A stretch of 11,158 nt of DNA from Smittium culicis (Eukaryota > Kickxellomycota > Harpellomycetes > Harpellales > Legeriomycetaceae). The stretch is taken from the NCBI GenBank assembly GCA_001970855.1, contig LSSN01000994.1:1-11158 (forward strand). The letters are read 5' to 3'. Below, one piece after another: positions 1 through 7,771 of the stretch. The notes beneath the pieces were generated by a model, which was not told the origin of the DNA, ran no database searches, and was given only the letters and a program-made list of their open reading frames with translations. The position numbers and the translations under genes were made by a program. Position 1 is the stretch's first letter; each line of letters starts with the position of its first letter.

Positions 1-496
1 ATCGGGAAAATGAGAATAGGCAGCTACTGGACTGCCCAGCGCCTGTCAAACGCCAAAATCATAAATGAAAAATTTAAAATATTTTGTCCCTGCTGCAAAC
101 TCAGAACACCTGAGACAGCAGATCACATACTATTGGACTGCGCCATGTGGCACAGAGTGCGGAATAAAACGATCGGCCGGTTGATACCAGCTTCGATCGG
201 CATTAATACAAATTCTTTGTTTTCAAATTCCAATGAAGCCCGGTTGGGGCTAGTTGGAAAACTCCTTGGGGGGGGAGTCAAAAAAATCTTTAAGCCAGCT
301 CCGCACCGGCGCCGCCGATAAAATTTATGAGCTGGAAACAGCCAAATTTTTGAACGGCATATGCGTGCCCAGAACACTTTTACCTCAAAGTATAAGTGAT
401 ATACCAGCCCAATTGTATAATTTTCTGCTGTGTATTGGTCTGTTAGAGCGGCGGAGGGGATTTGGTTGGACTATTATTATTTTAATATCTTTTTAA
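1..496 (+). pseudogene. 3' end of a LINE-like reverse transcriptase ORF, frameshifted and cut by the window edge
   Basis: The reading frame is open from base 1, so the 5' part lies outside the window. Within the reading beginning at the Met at 10, residues Cys26-x2-Cys29-x9-His39-x4-Cys44 (bases about 85-141) form a CCHC zinc knuckle. It is followed by a hydrophobic and basic stretch typical of the C-terminal zinc-binding tail (zf-RVT type) of non-LTR reverse transcriptases. The frame then breaks at a run of eight G (268-275). Past the run, the frame used at 254-496 continues smoothly, with GGESKKSLSQL then an LETAKF stretch, and ends at TAA 494-496. One extra G explains the shift. In the original frame the protein ends in an arginine-rich nonsense tail at 321. 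The remnant would have copied its own RNA into genomic nicks. Family (Jockey, Tad, L1 or another) cannot be told from this tail. The frameshift could be true decay or a homopolymer sequencing error. Confidence 0.72.
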
Positions 497-581
497 TTTT
501 TTGCAATATCTTTTGATAACTTTCTGTGTAATTTCAATTATTGAATAATCTGTTCGATATTAAATAAAATAAAAAAAAAAA
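497..581 (+). mobile_element. LINE 3' UTR with poly(A) signal and poly(A) tail
   Basis: An AT-rich tail follows the LINE stop codon. It contains AATAAA at 563-568 and an uninterrupted A11 run at 571-581. The spacing of stop, short UTR, AATAAA and A-run is what a retrotransposed LINE 3' end looks like. The target-site duplication cannot be tested because the 5' end is outside the window. In sequence this AT-rich, an A-run alone would be weak evidence; its position behind the RT remnant supports it. Confidence 0.55.
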
Positions 582-2600
582 CAGAATTAGTCCATAGTTA
601 ATTAGTTTTTTAAATAATAGTTTATTTTTATCGAAGGATTTTAGTTATTATCAATCTAGATTATTCGCATCATAATAGTCGCATTTATCTCCGAATTCTA
701 TGTTTAGAAATATTATCATTTATTTAATATTTATCTTATATTTTAATATGAGCATTGACATTAATTTTTTAAAAGTCACTGAAAATTATTTGAAAAGCTT
801 CAGATAAGAAGTTTCACAATAATACTTGATGCATAGTCGATTAGTTTTAAATCTTATTTTTGAGATATGCGGTCTGCTATATCCTTATTCACAATCTAGT
901 TAATAGACTTGCTGTGTTTTGAGAATCGATCTGAGGTCGGAATAATTTTTTTATGATATGCTAGCGCTCTATTAACAGTAGTTATCATATCTATAATTGA
1001 GTTTTATGTAATAATACAAGATGTAGTTGAAATACTCAACTAAAATAACATTTCTAATTAAGGATTTACGAGCGAATAAATTTATACCTGCTATAAATTT
1101 ATAATTTTAAGGAACATAAAAAAAAATTAGTTAATATTTAACGTTCTCTATTGTATGGGTTTATCTTAAGTTTAGCGATTTAATAAATACAAGAAAAATT
1201 TAATACTTATAAAAAATTTTAAAATATTAGAGCTTCTAACAAAAAATATAGAGATAATATGAGCTTATAAGTGCTGTACTTTTTTATTCAATGAATTTTT
1301 ATTTAGAACCTGAAAATTGTTTATTATTTAGGGTTTGATATTTTTATATATTTTTTATCTTAGAATTTTTTACGAGACGTTTCCAAATTAGTAGTCTAAG
1401 AATCTTTATAATCTATAATTTTACGTCCTTCTGTTTTGTTTCTTGTTTGATTCAAAAATACATGTAAAAAAATTAATCAATATTTTTATCTTTATATATT
1501 AACTATTTGATAAGAGTATATCTTATTTTTTATTCCATTTTCTATTAGAGTTTACATTTTTTCCTTGTAGATTAAGATTAAATTTAAATTTCAAATGGTT
1601 TTATTGTATTTACATTTTTTATTATCATTCCTCTTTGTTTTTATTGGTACTCTTTGTATAATTTTAATTAACTACAAAGACTCGTACTAAAGAAGTTCGT
1701 TTAGTTGTAAGTTATTTTCACTTATATAAAAATATAGTGATTTATTGTTTATTTAACGCTTAATTTAATGTATTTAAATAAAAATAGTATTTATTTGGAT
1801 GTAATATATTAGGAAATATCTATATTTTAAATAAATAAAGCTATTAATTTCACAAATGACCCTTAATTTTGGATAAAAATCTATAAAAATCCTGAATTAT
1901 TATACTATTATAAATTATAAATCCATAAGAATGATAAAATCGAAATATATTTTATATTTTATATTTTATATTTCTAAAAATATATATATATTCACGATCA
2001 CATAACTAAATGTTATCGAGAATCAGGTTATCGATATTGGATTAATTGTTGAAGTTTTTTTTTTTTTAAACTAGATAATTTTATTAGAATTTGTAAATAA
2101 AATCTTTAATTTAAAATCGCTCAAAGAAACATAAAGTTATAGTTTAATTCTGGTAGCCGAGGATTTTTTTATTTATTTCTCTAATTTGTTATTAATTAGC
2201 AAAAAAATACATCGAAGTGAATTCGCGACTAATTTCACTGAATATAGTTTTAAATTGTAGGTAGTTATATTTTAAGGGAAATTAGAATATCGAGGTCATT
2301 TTTACGTCATGAATAAATTATAATTAATTTTATTCAAGTGATGACAATGTTATTTTTTTTTTATGAGTTAGTAAGTATAGTTAATTCATAAATGTGTTTT
2401 TACTTCTTATATTTTGCTACAATATATAAATTATATAAAATTTTCTGTATAGTTTAAAAAAAATTAAATAAAAAATTTTTTATTGCAAGTGAAATAACTT
2501 CCTATCGTTATAGGGTTGAGGTATTTTAATTTTATAAACACCAGTATAAACTTCACAACGTTTATCGCCTTTTTTTATTGTAGATAATGAGGAAATTTAA
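582..2600. other. AT-rich stretch with no recognisable gene
   Basis: About 2 kb of strongly A+T-biased sequence with stops in all frames. I see no tRNA, rRNA or conserved protein motif. It contains homopolymer A and T runs, the heptamer repeat near 1944-1973, and a few weak inverted repeats: 1717-1741, a TCACT-type arm with a bulge, and 2306-2345, GTCAT-GAATAAA against TTTATTC-ATGAC. At this base composition such short AT palindromes are expected by chance. The stretch may be very old, unrecognisable transposon debris. Confidence 0.6.
1944..1973. repeat. AT heptamer minisatellite (TTTATAT)n
   Basis: Three exact tandem copies of TTTATAT occupy 1951-1971, preceded by a related AATATAT unit, and a short (AT)n tract follows at about 1979-1992. 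This is a simple-sequence repeat, probably formed by replication slippage, with no evident function. Confidence 0.7.
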
Positions 2601-2804
2601 GTGATTATAAGTGTAATCAATCAATCGGATTACAATATTGAAACAGAGGGAGTATTTTTTAACACAGCGTTAGTCAATCTTTTGAAAATTCCAGAGTTTT
2701 ACAGAAACACGTATATAATCAGTTTAATTGATATTGTAGGAGAGCCAGTTAGATTTTTCTCGAGTTTGGGTAGGAGTCAATTTTTTAATAATCCTGCTAA
2801 ATAA
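2601..2804 (+). CDS. doubtful 67-residue hypothetical ORF, possibly a gene fragment
   Basis: An ATG at 2601 opens a 67-codon frame ending at TAA 2802-2804. The predicted peptide is not simple low-complexity sequence: it has mixed charge, a stretch reading SLIDIVGEPVRFFSSLGRS, and only short hydrophobic runs. The local base composition is slightly less AT-biased than on either side. I do not recognise the sequence and see no domain, signal peptide or catalytic motif. It could be a small gene, an exon fragment of a decayed gene or transposon, or a chance ORF. AATAAA occurs over the stop (about 2800-2805), which would suit transcript termination but is common here by chance. Confidence 0.15.
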   Translation: MIISVINQSDYNIETEGVFFNTALVNLLKIPEFYRNTYIISLIDIVGEPVRFFSSLGRSQFFNNPAK

Positions 2805-3539
2805 AGGCCCAAACTATGAGCTCAATGATCTCATCAAATTTGATTATTTTTGAATGAGCTTGATTCTATGACTGCTTGTGACATGCTCCATCCAGCCTAA
2901 TTGATATAATTACTTATCGGGTATTTCGGTTGGTTGATTTATTTAATTTTTCTTTAGATTTCCGAGCGATAGATCGACAGAGGAATATATTTTTATTAGA
3001 ATATTAGTTTTTTTATGCCTTGAACTTACCATGTTAATTTTTATTTTGGATCTTCTCATATTTTCTATTTTTGATTTAATTCCAATAAATTCAGTGATTA
3101 AAATAAATGACGCTTTACTTATAAAAAAAAAAGCTCTTTCCTTTTTATTTTCCCTTATATACTTCACTACAGTCAGAATTTATTATTTTTGGGAAGATTA
3201 AATCAGATTTTCTAAAGTAATAACGCAAATTTATCTTAAATCTAAGTCAATTAATAACTAATAACTAATATAAATATTTTTTGTATTTAGGTTTTAAAAT
3301 GGGAGAAAAAAATAGAGTACGAATTTGGTTTAAAAATTTATGAAAACTCGCTCTCCGCTGTCTCAATTAGTGGATATTAAGCCCCTTTTTAAAATGACTA
3401 TTTAAAAATTTAGGAATTACATATAAAGCTAAAAAAATCCTCATAAAGGAGGAAATAGATATTTTCTGTATCTCCTGGACCGCATAAAAGTTATAAAAAA
3501 TTGATAAAAAAATTTTACAATAAGGCAGCATTTTTAACA
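2805..3539. other. AT-rich intergenic stretch
   Basis: No convincing gene. Noted content: a small palindromic patch near 2815-2870 (ATGAG...CTCAT and the palindrome CAAATTTG), a short TAATAAC tandem near 3250-3269, and scattered A and T runs. The minus-strand frame at 2943-3167 has a low-complexity lysine- and isoleucine-rich translation typical of chance ORFs in such DNA. Confidence 0.55.
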
Positions 3540-3739
3540 TTAACCCATTTCTGGGCAGTAGATGTCCTTGTTAATTTTTTATCCTCATTTCTAGTTTTTA
3601 CCTCTAGGATTTTATATTGCTCAATTTATTTTCCTTCGATTTTAGTTGGAATTTATTGATATTAATTTTCCAGATTTCAAAGAAAATTGACTTGTAAAAC
3701 AAAGTTATAATTATTCTGATGATTCCAATAAAAAGAGAG
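3540..3739 (+). mobile_element. possible degenerate fifth copy of the ~190-bp TTAA-associated MITE
   Basis: TTAA at 3540-3543 is followed by CCCATTTCTGGGCAGTAGA, which resembles the left ends of the clearer copies (CC..TT, then GGGC or GGCG, then a GTAG core). A GAATTTATTG near 3650 resembles the family's internal RAATTATTGG, but its offset is about 106 rather than 85-86. Around 3723-3736 the sequence read on the minus strand (CTCTTTTTATTGG) resembles a family end. The match is partial and the boundaries are uncertain. The segment 3740-3826 also holds a reversed CCAATAATTC (3760-3769), so nested insertions may have scrambled this copy. Confidence 0.3.
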
Positions 3740-3830
3740 GTGGTGGTTCCTTTTATATCCCAATAATTCTTCCATTTTTTTCTCGATTAGCTCTCGAAGT
3801 CATATTGGTAATAGCTTTAGAACGGATAAA

Positions 3831-4020
3831 TTTTTTTCATGCGCGGTAGACTGTTAATAATCTAAAAATTATTTCCAACAGCTTTCAAATAAAATAATTT
3901 AATTACGAGGCGATAAGAATTATTGGTATATTGTAAATTAACAACTAATAATAAACTTGCTTATAATTCAGAAACTAATCATTAAATTAAACTTTTTAAA
4001 GAATGTTGGACATGAAAGAG
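3831..4020 (+). mobile_element. MITE copy A, 190 bp, piggyBac-like
   Basis: The unit is flanked on both sides by TAAA (3827-3830 and 4021-4024), one base away from the piggyBac target TTAA. The left end reads TTTTTTTCATGCGCGGTAGA. The right end, on the minus strand, reads CTCTTTCATGTCCAACA, giving an imperfect terminal inverted repeat sharing TTTCATG. The internal GAATTATTGG begins at 3917, offset 86 from the start, the same as in the other copies. It has no coding capacity and would have depended on a transposase in trans. Its right flank is directly shared with copy B. Confidence 0.62.
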
Positions 4021-4024
4021 TAAA

Positions 4025-4213
4025 CCTTTTCGTTGGCGGTAGACCATTTTTGATCTAATTAATATAACCAAGTGTGTTCAGTTAAAATTCTTTAATTTCG
4101 AGACTTTAAGAATTATTGGTTTATTGTATTAAAAAAACAAATATTAAATTTCAGTATTGGCCATAAACGAATTTATAAATATATTTTTTCAAAAAGTGTT
4201 GAACGGAAAAGGG
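4025..4213 (+). mobile_element. MITE copy B, 189 bp, piggyBac-like
   Basis: The left end is CCTTTTCGTTGGCGGTAGAC after TAAA 4021-4024. The right end is GTTGAACGGAAAAGGG followed by an intact TTAA at 4214-4217. Read on the minus strand the right end is CCCTTTTCCGTT, then ...ACTTTTTG, which mirrors the left end CCTTTTCGTT...CCATTTTTG: an imperfect terminal inverted repeat. Its GAATTATTGG starts at 4110 (offset 85) and CATAAACGAAT at 4162 (offset 137). Both are found at nearly the same offsets in copy C. It has no ORF and abuts copy A. Confidence 0.68.
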
Positions 4214-4249
4214 TTAATCATAAAGATTAGTAGGTAAAAACTCAGCGGG

Positions 4250-4269
4250 AAAAAACCTGCACAAAAAAA
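4250..4269. repeat. A-rich CCTGCAC repeat, also present at 11042-11064
   Basis: CCTGCACAAAAAAA at 4256-4269, preceded by six A, recurs at 11051-11064, where it is preceded by eight A and one G. The GC-containing core is what makes the match notable. Here the sequence also closes a small hairpin: GCGGG 4245-4249 pairs with CCTGC 4256-4260 (one G-T pair) around an A6 loop. It lies directly outside the inverted-repeat element beginning at 4274, so it could be part of a larger repeat that includes that element. Confidence 0.45.
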
Positions 4270-4273
4270 TTAT

Positions 4274-4481
4274 ACGCTATTTGTGGTAGAAGCTAGAAAA
4301 CTTCAACCCCGTGGTGCGATTCCACCACGATATAGATCAAAAATTTGCTTACATGAAAATGCGCGTTCATGTTCAGTAGGCCAAAAACGGCCTACCAAAA
4401 TTAATTTTCCTTTTCGCTTCACCTATTTTATTCTCTCTCTTTTTTTTTTTTTTTTGAATTATGAATCGTTACAAATAGCGT
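4274..4481. mobile_element. 208-bp element with perfect 11-bp terminal inverted repeats and internal hairpins
   Basis: ACGCTATTTGT at 4274-4284 and ACAAATAGCGT at 4471-4481 are perfect reverse complements. Between them lie a 4-bp hairpin (GAAG 4289-4292 with CTTC 4301-4304) and three perfect 7-bp hairpins. These are CGTGGTG/CACCACG (4310-4316, 4323-4329), ACATGAA/TTCATGT (4351-4357, 4366-4372) and GTAGGCC/GGCCTAC (4376-4382, 4389-4395). A pyrimidine tract and 16 T (4440-4455) follow. The interior is clearly richer in G+C than its surroundings. No target-site duplication is obvious: the flanks are AATTAT on the left and TTTAGA on the right. The apparent ORF at 4283-4486 runs across these hairpins and the T run, and its translation looks non-coding. 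Likely a MITE or foldback element; a structured RNA gene is the alternative. Confidence 0.55.
4284..4455 (+). ncRNA. candidate Pol III-type structured RNA or SINE head inside the 208-bp element
   Basis: GGTGCGATTCC at 4313-4323 matches the tRNA B box (GGTTCGANTCC) at 10 of 11 positions. TGGTAGAAGC at 4284-4293 resembles an A box. The T16 run at 4440-4455 would be a strong Pol III terminator. The transcript would be about 170 nt with three strong hairpins. Against this, the A-B spacing (29 nt between starts) is shorter than usual in tRNAs. No acceptor stem or anticodon arm can be built, so this is not an intact tRNA. The B-box match may simply be a by-product of the CGTGGTG/CACCACG hairpin. 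Confidence 0.25.
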
Positions 4482-4713
4482 TTTAGATTGCAAAATTAAA
4501 ATGATTAAAATAAACAAAAAAATACTATGTGATATTTGGACTTTGCTTATCAGTACTCCGCAAATGAATATCATTGAAAAAAAAACATCTAACTAGAAAT
4601 CGATCTGGGTAAAACTGGTAATAAAAAAACAAGATATAAGTTGTCAATGAACTAAGTGATTGAGATTTTTATTATATAATATTTAAGAAAAGTAAGAGAA
4701 ACTAGAACTAGGT

Positions 4714-4736
4714 CAAGAACAAGAACAAGAACAAGA
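4714..4736. repeat. CAAGAA hexamer microsatellite
   Basis: Three exact CAAGAA units (4714-4731) and a partial fourth, inside the LTR-like segment. On the minus strand it reads TTCTTG, a pyrimidine-rich tract of the kind common in fungal leaders. It is not part of an ORF. Confidence 0.8.
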
Positions 4737-4888
4737 GTAAGGAAATAGAAAGGGAATATGACAAGGGATTAAAGCTGAAAAGATTAACCATAGAATGTTA
4801 TAGTTAAGCTCTTCTTTATATACCTAAACAAGTATTCTTGCTAATAGTCCTGATGCATGCTATTAACAATAGATTCTCTTGATTACAA

Positions 4889-4949
4889 TGTAATGGGAAA
4901 TCGTGATTCTGATTGGTAGATTAGGACGAATAGAGTCAAGCCCATTACA
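4889..4949. repeat. 9-bp inverted repeat TGTAATGGG / CCCATTACA
   Basis: TGTAATGGG at 4889-4897 and CCCATTACA at 4941-4949 are perfect reverse complements separated by 43 bases. They lie near the middle of the candidate LTR/TIR segment and contain more G+C than their surroundings, so this is less likely than most AT palindromes here to be chance. Function unknown. Confidence 0.5.
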
Positions 4950-5054
4950 ATCTGTTTATAAGATAAATTAAACATGAGCTTTTTACTACGAGCCTAATCT
5001 GAACGAATTTAAAACTAATGAAGTCAAATTATTAACTTTCAATTTACTATAACA

Positions 5055-7226
5055 CATAGTTTAAACATATTATTTTGATATTTAGATAAACCTAATTTAT
5101 AGGACTTTATTAGCTGAATCTTGTATTGTGTACAGTTGGTTATATGGGATATTCTTTATGAGGGGGTCATTTTATACTATAAAGTGTTACAGTGTATAAA
5201 ATCGCATATAAAATTAATTTCCTATGAATAAAATCATTTCTTTCTTTTAGCGAATAGAAATTTCAAAATTTAGCAAAAAAATAGAAAAATCGAAATGCCT
5301 TTTCAATTCCGCCAATAATATTAGTAAAAAATGAATACTCAGGATAATAACGTTAACTACAACAAAGTGTTCTTTCCGTTCAGAATCCCCCATGTAATAT
5401 TTATTTAGTTTAGAATATATTTATTTGTTGAAGAAAAAAATGATAACCTCATTTTTAAGAGATAAAGTCTAGTTTATAGATATAAATAATGTTACTAACC
5501 ATAACCAACAACCATGATTAGTATTGGTATAATAAATTTAATTAATTATCATATTTAAGAGTTTAGCTTAATTATAAAAGCGCTATAAAATAGCAAAATT
5601 TTCTAAAATCATGATAATACAAATAAAAATTACAAAGATAAAAAAAATTAATATAAAAGCGAGCCACATTGTATTAAAAAACAAATTCAATCCACACCCA
5701 TCTAAGCCAAATAAAAAAAACATTAAAAAAAGTCTATAATTCTTATAGGATGTAAAAGATCTTAATTTGGATTTATTATTACTGGTATGAGATAAGAGTA
5801 TAAAATATGATCTTGACTGTATAAATAAATAGTTTATTATAGATGTATAAAAAATAATATAATATATAAAATAAATAAAAGAATTGTGTTTATTATTAAA
5901 CACAAATATATCTTACTTTTTTTTTGCATTTAAAATTGCAAAAATAAAATAATTAATTCACACTAAAAATGTAATAAGAATATAAAAAATAATTTTGGCA
6001 AATTTTTCATTAAAGTTGAATGGAAAAAAAATTTGTGGATAAAAGGTATTTTCTTGTTAAGTTATATGCTTTGTTTACTCAAAATTAGAGCACTAAATGT
6101 TAAAATAATTTGAAGATATAAAAAATTTTTGTACTGTGTTGTATTTTTGGCACTTACACGTTCAGAGGTATATTGTTTTTCGCCATTTTCATTGGCTAAA
6201 AAAACTGATAAAGTGTTATTATAATTTTATTATACTTGATTAGACTAAGACTTAATGCTTTTTAATTTTTTTTCTTTATTCATTTTTTTCAAATAATTAT
6301 AACTAATAAACTCAGTTTAACATTAATACGTATTAAAATATTCTACTTTGTTCTTTTCTTTAATTTCTAGATATTCAAATTCTTATTTTATTGTTTTTTC
6401 TTAATCAAATAATAAAAAAAAATATGTCTAATAAACTAAAAACCAAAAAAAAAAAAATTTTAATGATTTTAATATTATCAATAAATTCACCGTTTAAAAA
6501 AAAATGTAATGATTTTAAAATTAGTTAAACTAAAAAAATTATATTTTTTAAAATCGTTATTTTTCTGGCAATTGTTTATAATAATGATTGATTGTGAGTC
6601 TATAAGGGCCTAAATAGTATTAAAAACAGTTAAATAATATTTATAATATTTCACCATTACTTAAAAATCATAAATTAAAAATAAATACTCGACTTGACGT
6701 CTTTTGACGAATTTTTAACCTTTACATATTCTAATTGATTTTAATGATAAATATACCTCGATAGATTTTTTGCTGTAAATAACCTATTAGTATAGATATT
6801 ACACTCTAGAGTTAAATATAATACAAAAATACTATTTATAGTTATAAAATTTTGCTAAAATAATCACTGAATTAACTTGATAACTATTGTAAAGTGTATG
6901 AGTGGTTTCATTGCACTTTTGTTTTACTATAGATAGAAAATATATTATAAATAATAGAATAAAATATTTTTTATATAGTGATAACTTTTTTATCTTGATG
7001 ATATAATTTCAAAATAAATGGTCAAGATCAAGATTCTGTGAATCTCGGAATCTAATCTTGTAAAAAATTAGTAATCTATAGATCGCCATAAACCAAATTA
7101 TTTATTTATAGTTCTTTGTAAGAAACTTTAACATAGAAACAAACCCTTTTACTTTCATTATGACTAAACATAATAATGCGTGTATACTTAAATCATAATT
7201 ATTGTTTTTATTAATTTTTTTATATA
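5055..7226. other. AT-rich stretch without convincing genes
   Basis: About 2.2 kb of AT-rich DNA. A 106-codon minus-strand frame (5903-5583) translates into almost pure Phe/Ile/Tyr/Leu/Asn, as AT-biased DNA does by chance, and is not called. Local structures are a 9-bp hairpin at 5169-5202 (ATTTTATAC/GTATAAAAT) and a nested inverted repeat at 7023-7060. I see no RNA gene, promoter with a matching ORF, or transposase. It separates the two MITE clusters. Confidence 0.55.
7023..7060. repeat. nested double inverted repeat
   Basis: CAAGAT (7023-7028) pairs with ATCTTG (7055-7060). Inside it AGATTC (7031-7036) pairs with GAATCT (7040-7045) around a TGT loop. A tandem TCAAGA duplication (7022-7033) contributes to the pattern. 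It stands out slightly from the AT background; it may be a protein-binding palindrome or chance. Confidence 0.35.
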
Positions 7227-7230
7227 TTAA

Positions 7231-7418
7231 CCCTTTCCCGACCAATATATTAAAATACCGAATTTAATGATTCGTTTATGATTTAAAAGCAAATCTATTA
7301 TTCGCTAGCATTTTACAATATACCAATAATTCTTAAGGCCTCGGAATTAATGGATTTTTATTGGACACAATTATCTATATTTGGTGATCCAAAAACTGAT
7401 CCACCACCAATGAAAGAG
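7231..7418 (-). mobile_element. MITE copy C, 188 bp, inverted relative to A and B
   Basis: An intact TTAA at 7227-7230 precedes CCCTTTCCCGACCAATA, which on the minus strand is the family's GGGAAAGGG-TTAA right end. The other end, on the minus strand, starts CTCTTTCATTGGTGGTGGAT at 7418, matching copy B's CCTTTTCGTTGGCGGTAGAC. The flank there is TCGA, presumably a decayed TTAA. On the minus strand the 15-mer TTAAGAATTATTGGT is shared exactly with copy B, with GAATTATTGG at offset 86. CATAAACGAAT (plus-strand 7270-7280) lies at offset 138, against 137 in B. This is the best evidence that the family is real and moved in both orientations. Confidence 0.68.
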
Positions 7419-7580
7419 TCGAGGCCTTGTTAGCCAATCAAGACTTTGGTATTCTTTTTTTTTTTTTGCATTCTACAACACTATTCAAATAATTGGGTGT
7501 TATTTACATAACAGTTATAAAATAAAGGCAATATATTTACTTATTTAAATAGGCAAAATGAGGACTTTATTTTTTCTTAA

Positions 7581-7771
7581 CCCTTGCAGGGGCGGTAGGC
7601 TATATTTGAACTACCAAAGCTATCCTACCTAGTAACAATCTGATAAATTTATATAGGATAATAATAAATTATTGGTTGGTAAATTATATATACCCAATTA
7701 CAAATCTATAGTAAATGACTCATCCAATTATGATTTTTGATTGATTTTAAGGTGTTGGCCCCGGAAAAAGG
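7581..7771 (+). mobile_element. MITE copy D, 191 bp, flanked by exact TTAA on both sides
   Basis: TTAA at 7577-7580 and TTAA at 7772-7775 bracket a 191-bp unit. The left end is CCCTTGCAGGGGCGGTAGGC. The right end on the minus strand is CCTTTTTCCGGGGCCAACA, so the two ends form an imperfect terminal inverted repeat sharing CCTT and GGGGC. AAATTATTGG starts at 7666, offset 85. The interior has diverged from copies B and C more than the ends have. Just outside, 7776-7806 ends GGGAAAGGGTTAA, which repeats the right-end sequence of copy C and may be a leftover of another copy. The whole lies about 1 kb upstream of the permease. Confidence 0.7.

Larger units (their letters stand above)
4642..5054 (-). 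mobile_element. candidate solo LTR (minus strand) or TIR element
   Basis: On the minus strand the segment starts TGTTATAGT (5054 down to 5046) and ends TTGACA at 4642, the TG...CA form of an LTR. It has a TATATAAAG box (plus-strand 4814-4822) followed by a pyrimidine-rich TTCTTG repeat. AATAAA (plus-strand 4668-4673) lies about 26 nt before the end. That order of U3, TATA, R with poly(A) signal and U5 fits a solo LTR of 413 bp. However, the flanking five bases do not match. A competing reading is a 259-bp unit at 4796-5054 with 9-bp inverted ends (TGTTATAGT/ACTATAACA), flanked by CATAG at 4789-4793 and 5055-5059. That reading needs two extra A at the left. No gag-pol sequence is visible on either side. 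Confidence 0.4.

Noticed and set aside
123..377. 84-codon minus-strand ORF over the LINE remnant
   Set aside because: Antisense shadow of the CCHC-containing frame.
2943..3167. 74-codon minus-strand ORF
   Set aside because: Lysine- and isoleucine-rich translation with no recognisable feature; typical chance ORF in this composition.
3717..3745. CTGATGA as a hammerhead ribozyme core
   Set aside because: No matching GAAA segment and stems could be assembled around it.
4284..4340. Possible intact tRNA gene
   Set aside because: A B-box-like sequence is present, but no acceptor stem, anticodon arm or normal A-B spacing can be formed.
4283..4486. 67-codon plus-strand ORF
   Set aside because: It runs through three perfect hairpins and the T16 run and ends in poly-Phe. 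The DNA is better explained as a terminally repeated element or structured RNA.
5583..5903. 106-codon minus-strand ORF with two hydrophobic segments
   Set aside because: The translation is nearly all Phe, Ile, Tyr, Leu and Asn, as expected of AT-rich DNA read by chance. There is no motif, and one ORF of this length is not surprising in a window of this size and composition.
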